Shown one piece after another: positions 31,237 through 42,294 of a stretch of DNA of 64,000 nt. The notes below the pieces were generated by a model that saw only the letters and a list, made by a program, of their open reading frames with translations, made no database searches and was not told the DNA's origin. Every line of letters begins with the position of its first letter. Within the stretch, counting starts at the first letter, position 1. Made by a program: the position numbers and the translations under genes. The stretch comes from Batillaria attramentaria (taxonomy: Eukaryota; Mollusca; Gastropoda; Batillariidae), in the NCBI GenBank assembly GCA_018292915.2, contig JACVVK020000198.1, positions 588,501 through 652,500 of the forward strand. The letters run 5' to 3'.

Positions 31237-31502
31237 TGTCACTCATACGGCGGCAGGTACGTTCATCGGCACTTGTTCCAGTTCACATACTGTTGGGGGG
31301 AAATCTGTAGGTATGTACAGAACTCTTTTCTTAAAAATCAAGAGGTTTGCATGCAGTGTAAACAAACAGCAGTAAACACACGTGGCAGGCGCAGACATCA
31401 GGTTTTGGTGTTGTTTTTGTTGTTTTGTTGGCGGTGGTGTGTTTTTTTTTTAAACTTTACAAATAACGTTGACTTGAACTGTGCTAGCGGCACGTTGCAC
31501 TG

Positions 31503-31540
<38 letters not shown>
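31050..31540 (+). repeat. Diverged tandem duplication with (CA)n
   Basis: Two ~200-bp units (31050-31235 and 31345-31540) share GCATGCAGTGTAAACAAACAG, AGTAAACACACG, ACTTTACAAAT and GTGCTAGCG, in the same order. Each ends in a (CA)n tract (31190-31232, 31504-31537). Confidence 0.75.
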
Positions 31541-31554
31541 CAAAATCATCCGGC

Positions 31555-31567
31555 TGAACTTCATTCT
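31555..31567 (+). repeat. Target-site duplication of the intact LINE (left)
   Basis: TGAACTTCATTCT here is repeated at 34860-34872, directly after the LINE tail. Confidence 0.9.
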
Positions 31568-34500
31568 CCCTACATGGTCCACCCCTTGTCGTGGGGTAGT
31601 GGCTTGTGTACCTCAATGACCCAGAGAACTATGCCAGCAGGAGCACATGCTCCTGGCAGGGTCACCCAAGCTGGACAGGTCGAAGGGTAGAGGTCAGACG
31701 AATGTGGACCACCTCTCCAAGAGGCTAAACGGGTTTGCGTAGGGTTAACAGCCCTACCTGTAAAAAACACTAAGTTACAAAAGCATCGACAACAACAAAC
31801 CGAGACATTCACCTGGGCGAGGAAGGGTCTCCATCCCGGAGACCTATGACGCATTGCAGTGAAAGCCGAAAGGAAGCTGCAAGGCCGACCCCCCTTCTAA
31901 CACCCAGGACAACAACGAGAGTAGCCACATGGAACATCAGGACAATGTATGAAGTAGGAAGGACCATACAAGTAGCAAGAGAGATGAAGAACTACAAGAT
32001 AGGAGTACTGGGACTGAGTGAGACAAGGTGGCTACAGACAGGACAGCTGAGATTTTCATCGGGAGAGCAGTTGCTGTACTCTGGACACACAGAGGATGGA
32101 GCCCCCCACACTGAGGGCGTGGCCCTGATGCTGGCACCGGAGGCACAGCGGGCACTCATCGGCTGGGAACCTGTCAACTCCCGCATCATCACAGCCAAAT
32201 TCATCACCAAGAAGAAAGACATCAAGCTGAACATCATCCAGTGCTACGCTCCCACCAATGATGCGGAAGAGGAGAAAAAAGATGACTTCTACCAACAACT
32301 GCAGACAGTGATAGATAGAGGAGGAGCCAAGGACATGACCATACTGATGGGAGACTTCAACGCCAAGATTGGATCAGACAACACAGGCTACGAGGACACC
32401 ATGGGAACACAAGGACTGGGACAGATGAACGAAAATGGCGAGCGCTTTGCAAACTTTTGTGCCCTGAACCAGCTAGTGATAGGAGGCAGCATCTTCCCAC
32501 ACAAGCGCATCCACAAGGCCACATGGAGATCGCCGGACCATGTCACGGAGAACCAGATTGATCACATCTGCATCAGCCGGAAGTTCAGGAGATCGTGGCG
32601 GGATGTGCGTGTGATGAGGGGTGCCGATGTATCATCAGACCACCACCTTCTTGCAACAACATTGAGACTTCGGCTTAAGAGGCACACCAACGCCAACAAC
32701 ACACGGACCAGGTACAACGTTGGACTACTCAGGAACACAGAGACACAAGCAGCATTCCGGATCAGCCTTTCCAACAGGTTCCAGCCACTGCAAGACCTGA
32801 TAGAAGACAGTGAAATGGACATCGAGACACACTGGGAACACAGCAAGAAACTCTGGCACGACACATGCGAAGAGGTCCTTGGCAAGAGAAAGACCCAACA
32901 TAAGGAATGGATCTCTGCTGATACCATCCAGAAGCTGGAAGTTAGGAAAGAGAAGAAAGCTGCACTGAACACGAGCCGAACAAGAAGAGCTAAGGCAAAG
33001 GCACAAGAAGAATACACAGCAGCTGACAGAGAAGTGAAGAGGAGCACCAGGAAGGACAAGAGGGACTACATCGACAACCTGGCCAATCAAGCAGAGGAAG
33101 CAGCCGGACAAGGGAACCTAAAAGACCTGTACCAGGTGACCAAGAAGCTCGCGGGCAAATTCCAGCAGACAGACAAACCAGTGAAGGACAAGAACGGGCA
33201 CCCACTGACAACAACTGAGGAACAGCTGAAGCGATGGGCAGAACACTTCAGGGAGCTGTTAAATCGCCCCATCCCTGAAACACCACCAGACATCCCACCA
33301 GCAGAGACAGAACTACCCATCAACTGCGACAAGCCCTCTAAGGCAGAGATCAGGAAAGCCATCATGACACTGAGAAATGGGAAAGCTGCAGGGCCGGACG
33401 AGATACCAGCAGAAGCCATCAAAGCAGACACAGAGACAGCCGTCAACATGCTGCACAGCCTATTCAGCAAGATCTGGGAGAAGGAAGAGGTGCCAGCCCA
33501 GTGGAAAGAAGGGATCGTCATCAAGCTGCCAAAGAAAGGGGACCTCAGGGACTGCAGCAACTACCGAGGGATCATGCTCCTGTCAGTGCCAGGCAAGGTT
33601 CTCAACAGAATTCTACTGGAGAGGATGAGAGAGGCAGTCGACCCCATGCTCCGAGACCAGCAGGCGGGCTTTCGCAGGAACAGGTCCTGCGCTGACCAGA
33701 TTGCCAGCCTACGCATCATTGTGGAGCAGTCACTGGAGTGGAACTCCCCTCTCTACATCAACTTCATAGACTATGAGAAGGCTTTCGACAGTGTAGACAG
33801 AGAGGCACTGTGGAAGCTGTTAAGGCACTATGGAGTTCCTGGGAAGATCATCTCCCTGATCCGGTGCACCTACCAAGACATGAGCTGCAGGATTGCCCAT
33901 GCTGGCCAGTTGTCAGAAAGCTTCGAGGTGAAGACCGGAGTCCGCCAGGGATGCCTGTTGTCCCCGTTTCTCTTCCTCCTGGTCATCGACTGGATCATGA
34001 AGACCACTACAGCAGGCAGGAAAAACGGGATACAGTGGACACTCTGGACGCAGCTGGATGACCTCGACTTCGCGGACGACCTGGCGCTCCTGTCTCACAG
34101 CCACAGCCAGATGCAGGACAAGACTACGCGCCTGGAAGCCACATCAGCCGGAACAGGGCTCAAGATCAACAGGAAGAAAACCGAGCTGATGAAGATCAAC
34201 ACCACTGCCAACACACCAGTCACAGTCGGTGGAGAGCCCATCAGGGAGGTGGAGTCTTTTGTCTACCTGGGGAGTGTGGTTGATGGACAGGGAGGCACAG
34301 ACCGAGACGTCACAGCCAGAATCGGCAAGGCAAGAGCAGCAATGGTCATGCTGAAGAACGTCTGGGCATCCAAAGTTGTCAGCATAAGAACCAAACTTCG
34401 CATCTTCAACTCCAACGTGAAGTCAGTTCTGCTCTACGGATGCGAAACATGGAGGACAACGAAGACGATGCAGCAGAAGATCCAGACATTTCTCAACACC

Positions 34501-34859
34501 TGTCTGAGGCGCATCTTCAACATCCGATGGCCAGAGAAGATCCGGAATGAAGAGCTGTGGGAGCGAGCGGGACAGGAACCAGCGGCCAAGCAGATCCTGC
34601 GGAGGAAGTGGGGCTGGATTGGACACACCCTCAGGAAGCCAGCATCCAGCACCACACGCCAAGCCCTGACATGGAACCCGCAGGGGAAAAGGAAGAGAGG
34701 CCGGCCTCGCAACAGCTGGAGGCGGGACACTGAGGCAGAGCTATGTAAGCAGGGTACCAACTGGACTGGAGTGGCAAGACTAGCCCAGAACAGAGTGCGA
34801 TGGCGAAGGGTTGTCGATGGCCTATGCTCCACGTGGAGCCAAGGGCCTAAGTAAGTAAG
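31568..34859 (+). mobile_element. Full-length RTE-like LINE
   Basis: A 3.29-kb element with a 278-bp 5'-UTR, one long ORF and a very short 3' end finishing in (TAAG)n. It is flanked by a 13-bp duplication. The second copy at 58015-60407 starts at the same base context (CCCTACATGG), so this is the true 5' end. Single-ORF layout, length and the YGCETW block after RT fit the RTE group; the exact clade is tentative. Confidence 0.88.
31846..34854 (+). CDS. LINE endonuclease-reverse transcriptase (intact ORF)
   Basis: 1002 codons, uninterrupted. The N-terminal apurinic/apyrimidinic-type endonuclease shows TWNIRTM (~28), LSETRW, QCYAPTND, MGDFN (168-172), and SDH (264-266) near its end. A charged linker follows (~300-480). 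The RT domain shows GKAAGPDEIPAE, YRGIMLLS, QAGFRRNRSC, FIDYEKAFDSVD, GVRQGCLLSPFLF and the catalytic FADD at 742-745. The C-terminal region has SVLLYGCETW and WGWIGHTLRKP. The protein nicks target DNA and primes cDNA synthesis there. All key motifs are present and the target duplication is perfect, so the copy may be capable of movement. Antisense and out-of-frame ORFs inside it are shadows. Confidence 0.93.
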   Translation: MTHCSESRKEAARPTPLLTPRTTTRVATWNIRTMYEVGRTIQVAREMKNYKIGVLGLSETRWLQTGQLRFSSGEQLLYSGHTEDGAPHTEGVALMLAPEAQRALIGWEPVNSRIITAKFITKKKDIKLNIIQCYAPTNDAEEEKKDDFYQQLQTVIDRGGAKDMTILMGDFNAKIGSDNTGYEDTMGTQGLGQMNENGERFANFCALNQLVIGGSIFPHKRIHKATWRSPDHVTENQIDHICISRKFRRSWRDVRVMRGADVSSDHHLLATTLRLRLKRHTNANNTRTRYNVGLLRNTETQAAFRISLSNRFQPLQDLIEDSEMDIETHWEHSKKLWHDTCEEVLGKRKTQHKEWISADTIQKLEVRKEKKAALNTSRTRRAKAKAQEEYTAADREVKRSTRKDKRDYIDNLANQAEEAAGQGNLKDLYQVTKKLAGKFQQTDKPVKDKNGHPLTTTEEQLKRWAEHFRELLNRPIPETPPDIPPAETELPINCDKPSKAEIRKAIMTLRNGKAAGPDEIPAEAIKADTETAVNMLHSLFSKIWEKEEVPAQWKEGIVIKLPKKGDLRDCSNYRGIMLLSVPGKVLNRILLERMREAVDPMLRDQQAGFRRNRSCADQIASLRIIVEQSLEWNSPLYINFIDYEKAFDSVDREALWKLLRHYGVPGKIISLIRCTYQDMSCRIAHAGQLSESFEVKTGVRQGCLLSPFLFLLVIDWIMKTTTAGRKNGIQWTLWTQLDDLDFADDLALLSHSHSQMQDKTTRLEATSAGTGLKINRKKTELMKINTTANTPVTVGGEPIREVESFVYLGSVVDGQGGTDRDVTARIGKARAAMVMLKNVWASKVVSIRTKLRIFNSNVKSVLLYGCETWRTTKTMQQKIQTFLNTCLRRIFNIRWPEKIRNEELWERAGQEPAAKQILRRKWGWIGHTLRKPASSTTRQALTWNPQGKRKRGRPRNSWRRDTEAELCKQGTNWTGVARLAQNRVRWRRVVDGLCSTWSQGPK

Positions 34860-34872
34860 TGAACTTCATTCT

Positions 34873-35575
34873 AACCATTGTAAAACCATATCACAACATA
34901 GAATCTGCTGGATCGTCGGTCGCAGATATGATTAATGCTGAGTTAGCAGGAAGTATTCAGCGGATGCGTCCATCTTTGGATCTCTCGCACATTCGATCTT
35001 TCTGTGTTCCGTACTAGTTTTACTTGAACACATCGAACGAAATGCACTGCGTAGCCTGCGTACAGCAGTGAAAGCCAAACTAGATCTTTCGTTCGTCCTC
35101 CGGAACTTTGAGAGTACTTATGTTTTCCATAGGCCTAAAACACATGCGAAATATATGGGGGGAGACCACCTGTCAGTCGCTGACATCTTCGTTTTTGTTT
35201 ATTTTGTTAAAATGTTTTACGGCGGCTAGTGTAGGGTTGGGTCAAACAAACAGACTTTTTACAAGCATGCGGATTCTATACTAAATTTACGCCAGTCACA
35301 CGTCGTGGATGCGGCGATTTTGGTTTTCACGTGTGATGCTATGTGTTATGTTTGGGAGAAAACATAATCTTGGCTCCAACTTCGATACCGATCTTGGCTC
35401 CAACTTCGATGTCGTAGGCATACCTACCTCTATTTTTCAAGGGGGAAATCTACAGAAAGGTTTTCCCGTTCCTGGTGTTCGCTTCTGACAGCAATTCGGC
35501 GCTGCACACCATTGCACGCCCGAATTTTTGCGTGGTTTCTGGCTTTCTGCCATACTGCCATTACTGCGTAGATCT
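34873..35575. other. No supported gene; small tandem duplication
   Basis: Contains a ~26-bp direct repeat built on CTTGGCTCCAACTTCGAT (35371 and 35394 areas). Otherwise unassigned. Confidence 0.4.
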
Positions 35576-35659
35576 GCGGGATGCGCGCTAATGCGCGCAG
35601 ACAACTCTTACGCGTTGTCCCTCAAAGGGAGGTAAGTGAACTATCTTTATGTTTCCAAG

Positions 35660-37170
35660 ATCTTTGCATTATGCTTCTGAATGTGAGTCAGTGGCAAAAA
35701 CGAAACCCACTGAAATTCCCGCTTTCCACATGTCAAGTTGTAGAGATCGCGAAAAGATACTGCATTTCGATGCAAAATAATTTCTAGACCATCCCAGAAC
35801 ATGCTGGTGCAGTAACGTCAGTAGATTACGTCACCTTGGAAAGATATCGAACCTTCCAGTAAGTTGAGAAATGTTCTAGATCTGACCTGTTCAGTACGTA
35901 AGCAGCCCTGCACAGCGTTCTGGGTTCTTCTTCTTTCATGAATTTGTTCTCCGTGCATATTCTGTTCATAAAGTATTGGAGTTGTATTCTGTTGTATCCC
36001 GTGTCTTCTCTGCGATTGCACGAAGATGGCGACATAGTAGAAGTAAAATACACCACGTCTCCAAACAGAGGAATACGGAAAGAAAGTGGCGAGACACCCC
36101 CAAGAAAAAACAGCATCACGTCAATCAAACATGACGCACTTACTTTACGTCAGTGCGCGTGCGTCTCTTCTTCGATGTTTGTGAGGCGTGTGGCTTGTAG
36201 AGGAAATGTGCTGTGAGTACAAATTTTCGGGTCAACTGACGATAACGGCTGCAGTGAATTTTTCTAATTTTTTTGTGTATTTTTTATGGCACCCCAGGCT
36301 CATTATCTATGTATAGTAGGAGCGATTTTGAGATCTAAAGTGTGTTCACCAGCACTTTCATCAGGTACGGCTTACGCCAAAAGTATAAAAGCGACAACCT
36401 CCAAAATTCACATAGTTGAGAGTCCGTATTCATGCTATCTATGTCCAAATAATGGAGTGGTTTAGGTAAATATTACGCCTTTAAACGCCATTGTGTGCAA
36501 TCGTACCTGGATCGGGCCTTCTATTCAACAATCTTGATTCATTTAGAAACCCCGAATTTGAAATCGATCGGTTCAGTATTTCGGAGAAATAGGCATCTGA
36601 ACTGGATTCACATGCAATGTCAACTCAGGCTCGGTTTACATGAAAACTATAAGAGCGACCATTTTCTACTAGTAGTGACTCTGTTCAGAGTCCGTATTCA
36701 AGCTATCTACTGCCAAAAAATTGAGTGATTTAAATAAATATTACGCCTGTACACGAAAGACAACCAACTTGTCTCAAAAGGGCGATAACTCCCAAATCAC
36801 TTAAGCAATCATCACACGCTTGAATCGTCTAATGTAAAATTTTGATATATTTGGATACCCCAAATTTGAAGCCATTCGGTTGAGTATTTTCGAAGAAACG
36901 GGCCTGGACACAATTCACACACACACGCACACACACAGACGGCACTCACTGAGGAGGAGAAGCGCGTTCGGTGGACCGTACATGTCAGCATCGATGACGC
37001 ATGTTTTCTTACGTCATTGTCAGAGTTACACTTGCAAAATCGTCTCTGCGGGAGATCGGCAGTGACGTGCGTTTGTACCACAGATGCTTGCCCATGAACG
37101 TGGAAAATTTAGCCCGTCCTATGACCTTGTTTCCATTACTATGGAAACAACATAAAAAGGGAATGGGATT
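35660..37170 (-). repeat. Family A mosaic repeat, inverted copy without the solo LTR
   Basis: Reverse complement of 3285-4483 joined directly to 5241-5600. It shows the family in its uninterrupted state and so dates the solo LTR at 4484 as a later insertion. It includes both ~305-bp internal units and ends at the ATGTTGTTTCCAT palindrome (37125-37152). Confidence 0.85.
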
Positions 37171-37919
37171 AGGTAAAGACGTGCAATGGTGCAAATATAT
37201 GTATCTCCTGTCCAAACAGCTAAATAGTAAAACATGAAATACAGCAAACAGCTGAACTACACACTATAATTATACAGCTCTTGAGACGTGTTACAAAACA
37301 CCTAAATGTCTGTTTCCTGACAAACAGAAATCTGAAACTGCACCACACGCAAAGTGAACAATAATATATGCTCAGAGTGTGCGCATCCAAACGCGTGTAG
37401 TTTGTTTAAAAGGGCTGTTTCCTTAAAGAGGTCATGTTTGTCTGCGGTCGGAGAACATGTTTCGCAAATGAAATAAAACTACTTGCGTAGACGAGATTTC
37501 TACACCCCAAAAACTTTCTTGTCCCTTGAAACATTACATACGATTAGCGCGTAACAGCCCGTTTCGTTTCATGGATGATACAAATAGAGATTTCACAAAG
37601 GGTTGCACCCGATTACGATTTAATCGATGTGTGTGCTGTCGAAATCAACACACGAGTCGGAACGTGTTTTTCTTGCAGTGTTCTAACGACTCGTGGACTT
37701 AAACCTCAGTAATGTTAAGGTGTTCTACTTTGTACCACCTCAAGACTTCCTAGAGTCGAAGTCTAGACCAGGTATCTGAAGCTTTGTCGCCGGTGCTTGT
37801 CATCGCGATTACGGACAGTAAGATTTTAGCTGTACACATGGCTACGCTACTGAGCATAAATGTATACGCATGCAATCGATTTGATATAAGCTAGATGACG
37901 GCAGAGATGGCAACCCGGG
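37171..37919. other. No supported feature
   Basis: Ordinary sequence with no ORF or repeat that I recognise. Confidence 0.4.
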
Positions 37920-38115
37920 GAAGTTTGTTATGTTGCTGTGTTTTGTGTATTTTGCTTTGCTTTTTGAGTTTGTTTTAGTTCTTTGTGTTTTTTGTTTCTT
38001 GTATTGTTGTTGTTTGTTGTTGTTGTTGTTTTTGTTGTTGTTGTTGTTGTTTTTATATTTCGGGTGTTTTCTTTTTGGTAAGGCGGGGGGGGGGGGGGGT
38101 ATTTTGTTTTCTTTT
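37920..38115 (+). repeat. G+T-only low-complexity tract (copy 3)
   Basis: About 190 bp of TTTG/TTG words ending in poly-G (38085-38098), the same pattern as 2795-3165 and 15176-15860. Confidence 0.75.
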
Positions 38116-38529
38116 GGTTTAGGGGCTGGGGCACTGACCATGACTCAGCTAGCTTCAAATGTTTGTTTGAATTTAAACTACATGCTCTTTATTATGCGTA
38201 TACCACGCGTCATCGACTTCAGCTTTTCACACCATAACCTGCTAATAATGGAAAGGGAGTAACACTGGCTTTACATTCCTCTGCCACTATTACAGCGCCA
38301 TTGCATAAGTACTGGTGGATAACAGGTGAATTAAACAAAAGATGTACTGCTTATACATTACACAGTGACATAAAGAAGGTGGTGGCGGTGCTGTCTGAAG
38401 AGAGAAATCCTGACCTAACAATGGTGGAACTTCAGAATATCATCTTGGTCTTTAAAGTCTTGCGGTGAAAGGAGATTACAGCATCGAAATTAGAACATAG
38501 ACATATAGAGGTGGGGAAAAAACAAATTT

Positions 38530-38741
38530 GATGCACGTTTTTATGTTGTTTCTGTAGCAATGGAAACAACATCATAGGACGGGCTAAAAATTCCGCGTTC
38601 GAAGGCACACGTTTTGTGCCATAAACACACGTCGCTCGCATTCTCCGCACAGACACAATGCAAGTGTAACTCTGACAATAACAACATTGTTACTGGTGGG
38701 CATGGTGACCCTGAACGCACTTCCCCGCCACATTGAGTGCC

Positions 38742-38801
<60 letters not shown>

Positions 38802-39439
38802 CCCTGTCCCTCCGAAAATACTTAACCGAATGGCTTCAAATTTGGGGAATCCGAATATATCAAAATCTTTTATTAGAACAATCGAGCATTTGGTGATTGC
38901 TTAAGTGATTTGGGAGTTATCGCCCGTTTGAGAAATGTTGGTTGTCTGGCGTTTACAGGCGTAATTTTTATTTAAATCACTCTTTTTTTTTGGAAGTGGA
39001 TAGCATGAATACGAACAGAGTGACTATTAGGAAATGGTCGCTCTTATAGTTTTCATGTAAATCGTACCTCAGTTGACATCGCATGTGAACCCAGTTTAGA
39101 TGCTTGTATCTCCGAAAATACTCAGTCAACGGATCGATTTAGGATTTGGGGTTTCTTAATGAATCAAGATCTTTGAATAGAGGGCCCGATCCAGGTAAAT
39201 TGCACACATGATTTGCGAGTTATCGCCCTTTTCAGAAAAGTTGGCTTTCTGGCATTTAAAGGCGTAATATTTATCTAAATAACTCCATTGTATATAGATA
39301 GCATGGATACGGACTCTAAACAGAGTGAATTTTGGAGGTAGTCACTCTTATACGTTTGACGTAAACCGTACCTCATGAAAGTGCTGGAGAACCCATTTTT
39401 AGATCTCAAAATCACTACTACTATACTGTAATAGATAAT
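38530..39439 (+). repeat. Family A, third long copy, left part
   Basis: Follows 3285-4205 in the same order, with (TG)n at 38746-38798 and both internal units. It is interrupted at TAAT (39436-39439) by the 3.48-kb inverted-repeat element. Confidence 0.85.
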
Positions 39440-39565
39440 CGTCGTTCACACTGAAAAATTGCGAAAGTCGATTTTGGACGATTTTGAGATTTATATCCTA
39501 CTTACCTAACTTTGAGGTCGCGGATCGACTGGTGAGGTCCGTTTCTACGTTTGAAGCTCGGAAAT

Positions 39566-40070
39566 GGGGCCCCGTAGTGTAGTGGTTAGCACTTCGGACC
39601 ATGGACCGGGAGACCCGGGTTCGAATCCCAGCCGAGGCAAGCGGGATTTTTCCTACCTAGGTCGGCTCGTACCCAGAGCGGGTGTGCTATGGGCCCGATG
39701 GGGAGGCTGTTGCCACACAGCCGAGTTTCACCCACTTCACGGGTGCGACTTTGGGGGTGCTTCCCTTAGTATGACACGTCTTATGATGTGGATGATTACA
39801 CGGCCGGCACCGCAGTTGCCGTAGTTCCCGGGCCCGGTTAATGCCGGGATATTTATGACAGGAAGCGTGGAATGCGGCCCTGTCCCGCAGTCCCAAACCA
39901 CACGGACCTCCATAGCATCATCTTACCATCATCCTCATCTTCATCATCATGCATAAAAAAAAAATTGTCCCAGTTTCCGAGTCCTCAGTGGGTTCCACCC
40001 ATGACCTGGGAGGAACACCAAAGGAGCTGGCAAAGAGTTGGGGGCTGCAAAAAAAAAAAAAAAAAAAAAA
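39566..40070 (+). repeat. Full-length SINE, type 2
   Basis: tRNA-like head (TGTAGTGGTTAGCAC, GGGTTCGAATCCC), a ~350-bp body and a poly(A) tail (40048-40070). It sits inside the TIR element and is inverted relative to the next copy. Confidence 0.9.
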
Positions 40071-40267
40071 GGGGGGGGGGGTAAAACAGAGTTTGAAAAT
40101 TTGCGGAACTGATACACAGCATTTTTTTCACGAGGAAACTGCGGATGTCTAAATGAATGACTTTACAATGGAAAAATTGTGTCAGTCGATCGCAGGAAAA
40201 TTGCTGAAGTCTTCACAGGGTAAATTCACACAGAAAATTTGCGTATGTCGTTGAAAAACTGCGGAAG

Positions 40268-40754
40268 TTTTTTTTTTTTTTTTTTTGCTGCCCCAACTCT
40301 TTGCCAACTCCAGTGGTGTTCCTCCCTGGTAATGGGTAGAATCCACGGAGGACTCAGAAGCTGAGACAATTTTTATTATGCATGATGATGGAGATGAGGA
40401 TGATAGTAAGATGATGCTATGGAGGTCCATGTGGTTTGGGACTGCGGGACAGGGCCGCATTCCACGCTTCCTGTCATAAATATCTCGGCATTAACCAGGC
40501 CCGGGAACTACGGGCCCGGGTAATCATCCACAGCATAAGACGTGTCATACCAAGGGAAGCACCCCCAAAGTCGCACCCGTGAAGTGGGTGAAACTCGGCT
40601 GTGTGGCAACAGCCTCCCCATCGGGCCCATAGCACACCCGCTCTGGGTACGAGCCGACCTACGTAGGAAAAATCCCGCTTGCTTCGGCTGGGTTTCGAAC
40701 CCGGGTCTCCCGGTCCATAGTCCGAAGTGCTAACCACTACACTACGGGGGCCGG
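40268..40754 (-). repeat. Full-length SINE, type 2, inverted partner
   Basis: Same SINE on the minus strand: T run 40268-40286 (its tail), body, and head ending at 40754. The flanking TTGCGGAAGT/CTGCGGAAGT on the two sides looks like its target duplication, meaning it landed in one of the iterated motifs. Confidence 0.9.
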
Positions 40755-40830
40755 TAAAAAAAAAATTGCGGAAGTCTTGATTGTGTTTTCAGTATTTCTG
40801 AAAAATTGCGTAAGTGACGGTGTGAAGTGC

Positions 40831-40890
<60 letters not shown>
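40831..40890 (+). repeat. (TG)n microsatellite
   Basis: Uninterrupted TG units. A matching arrangement follows at 41184-41239 after the same GACGGTGTGAAGTGCCT context. Confidence 0.95.
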
Positions 40891-40893
<3 letters not shown>

Positions 40894-40897
40894 AGCG

Positions 40898-41036
40898 CGC
40901 AAAATGACTCCCACAGACGTTTCCTGTGAGGAAGTTCCGTGAATGACATCAGACACGAGCAGAGCTGTGCAAAATGACCCTCACAGAAGTTTCCTGTGAG
41001 GAAGTTCCGTGATTGACATCAGACACGAGCAGAGCT
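40898..41036 (+). repeat. 69-bp tandem duplication
   Basis: Two units starting GCAAAATGAC and ending ACACGAGCAGAGCTG are nearly identical, inside the TIR element. Confidence 0.85.
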
Positions 41037-41181
41037 GAAGCCGAGTTGAAAGCGTATTGTTCGTTATCTCTGACATTTAATCGGTAGAGGAAAATAATAT
41101 TATAGTGTGTCGTTGAAAAATTGCGGAAGTTTCATTGTTTTCAGTATTTCTGAAAAATTGCGTAAGTGACGGTGTGAAGTG

Positions 41182-41183
<2 letters not shown>

Positions 41184-41239
<56 letters not shown>
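41184..41239 (+). repeat. (TG)n microsatellite
   Basis: Uninterrupted TG units after a duplicated AAAATTGCGTAAGTGACGG context. Confidence 0.95.
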
Positions 41240-41240
<1 letters not shown>

Positions 41241-42222
41241 AAGTGCTTGCGTACTTCCGGCTACATGAAATTCAAACGATTATTTTTAAATGAGTCGTAG
41301 CTCTGAAACCGACTTCAGCTTGGTACCGGCCGGATTTTCAAGCTGAACTGTTTGTGATAGATTATCTAAACACATCTTCTTGGGCAACGCTAACGTCTTT
41401 TTCACAGAAACACGAAATTGAAATGTTAGCGACATCATGTTTGACTTTTTTTTTTTTTTTTTTTGCCACATGGAAGAAAAATGCAAGAGAATTCATCTTT
41501 GTTTCAGTCCTGCTTTTAGGATTTTCGGGTAGTATTGATCTGGAAGTTATCGTGTCATTGTATTTTCTTTCCCATACCATACTGATAAGCGTGTAATTAG
41601 CAGTTATTCCTCATGAAGCTGTTGTATACCGACGAGACACAAACAAACTCACTAACGCTTTCAAGGAAATGTAATTTGCGAGGTGAATTCGAAACCGATC
41701 AAGCACAGCTCAGTCTGTTCACGTTTTGCACAACCACGCTTCGAGTGGGTGTCTTCCTGTCGAGATTCTTCACGAAATACGAAGCTTTGTGAGTGTTTAT
41801 TAGAACACTTTTAGTACATATACACCGATTAAAGTGTCCTTCCACCAACAGCTACAGTTTATAACTGCATGCTTGATTCAAACGATTCAAGAAGCTTCTG
41901 TTCAATTAGAGATCTAGACAACGAATTCGCTGCCATTCTCTGCACTGATAGCGGACGTTTGCAGCTACTCGATTCGATTCTGCTTTGTCACAGGTTTTGG
42001 GTTTAATAGCGTTGAAACTGCTTTTGATTTCAGTACGCAGTGTTTGTTAGGTAAAGTCTGCTGTCGTCTCGAACGGTATCTTCGTCCAGTTTGGCACGGT
42101 CAGACAAGTCAATCAAAAGCGTACATGTAATCGGTGAGACGCCAGCTTCGACTGAACTTTTTGAGAACGGTTTTTGGCTCACATGTGTAACAATGGGAGA
42201 CTATGTAATAACCCTCCGTCGT

Positions 42223-42225
<3 letters not shown>

Positions 42226-42294
<69 letters not shown>
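42226..42294 (+). repeat. (GT)n microsatellite
   Basis: About 34 GT units. Confidence 0.95.

Noticed and set aside
32562..33560. Long minus-strand ORFs within the LINE
   Set aside because: Antisense shadows of the G/C-biased third positions of the 1002-codon LINE ORF.
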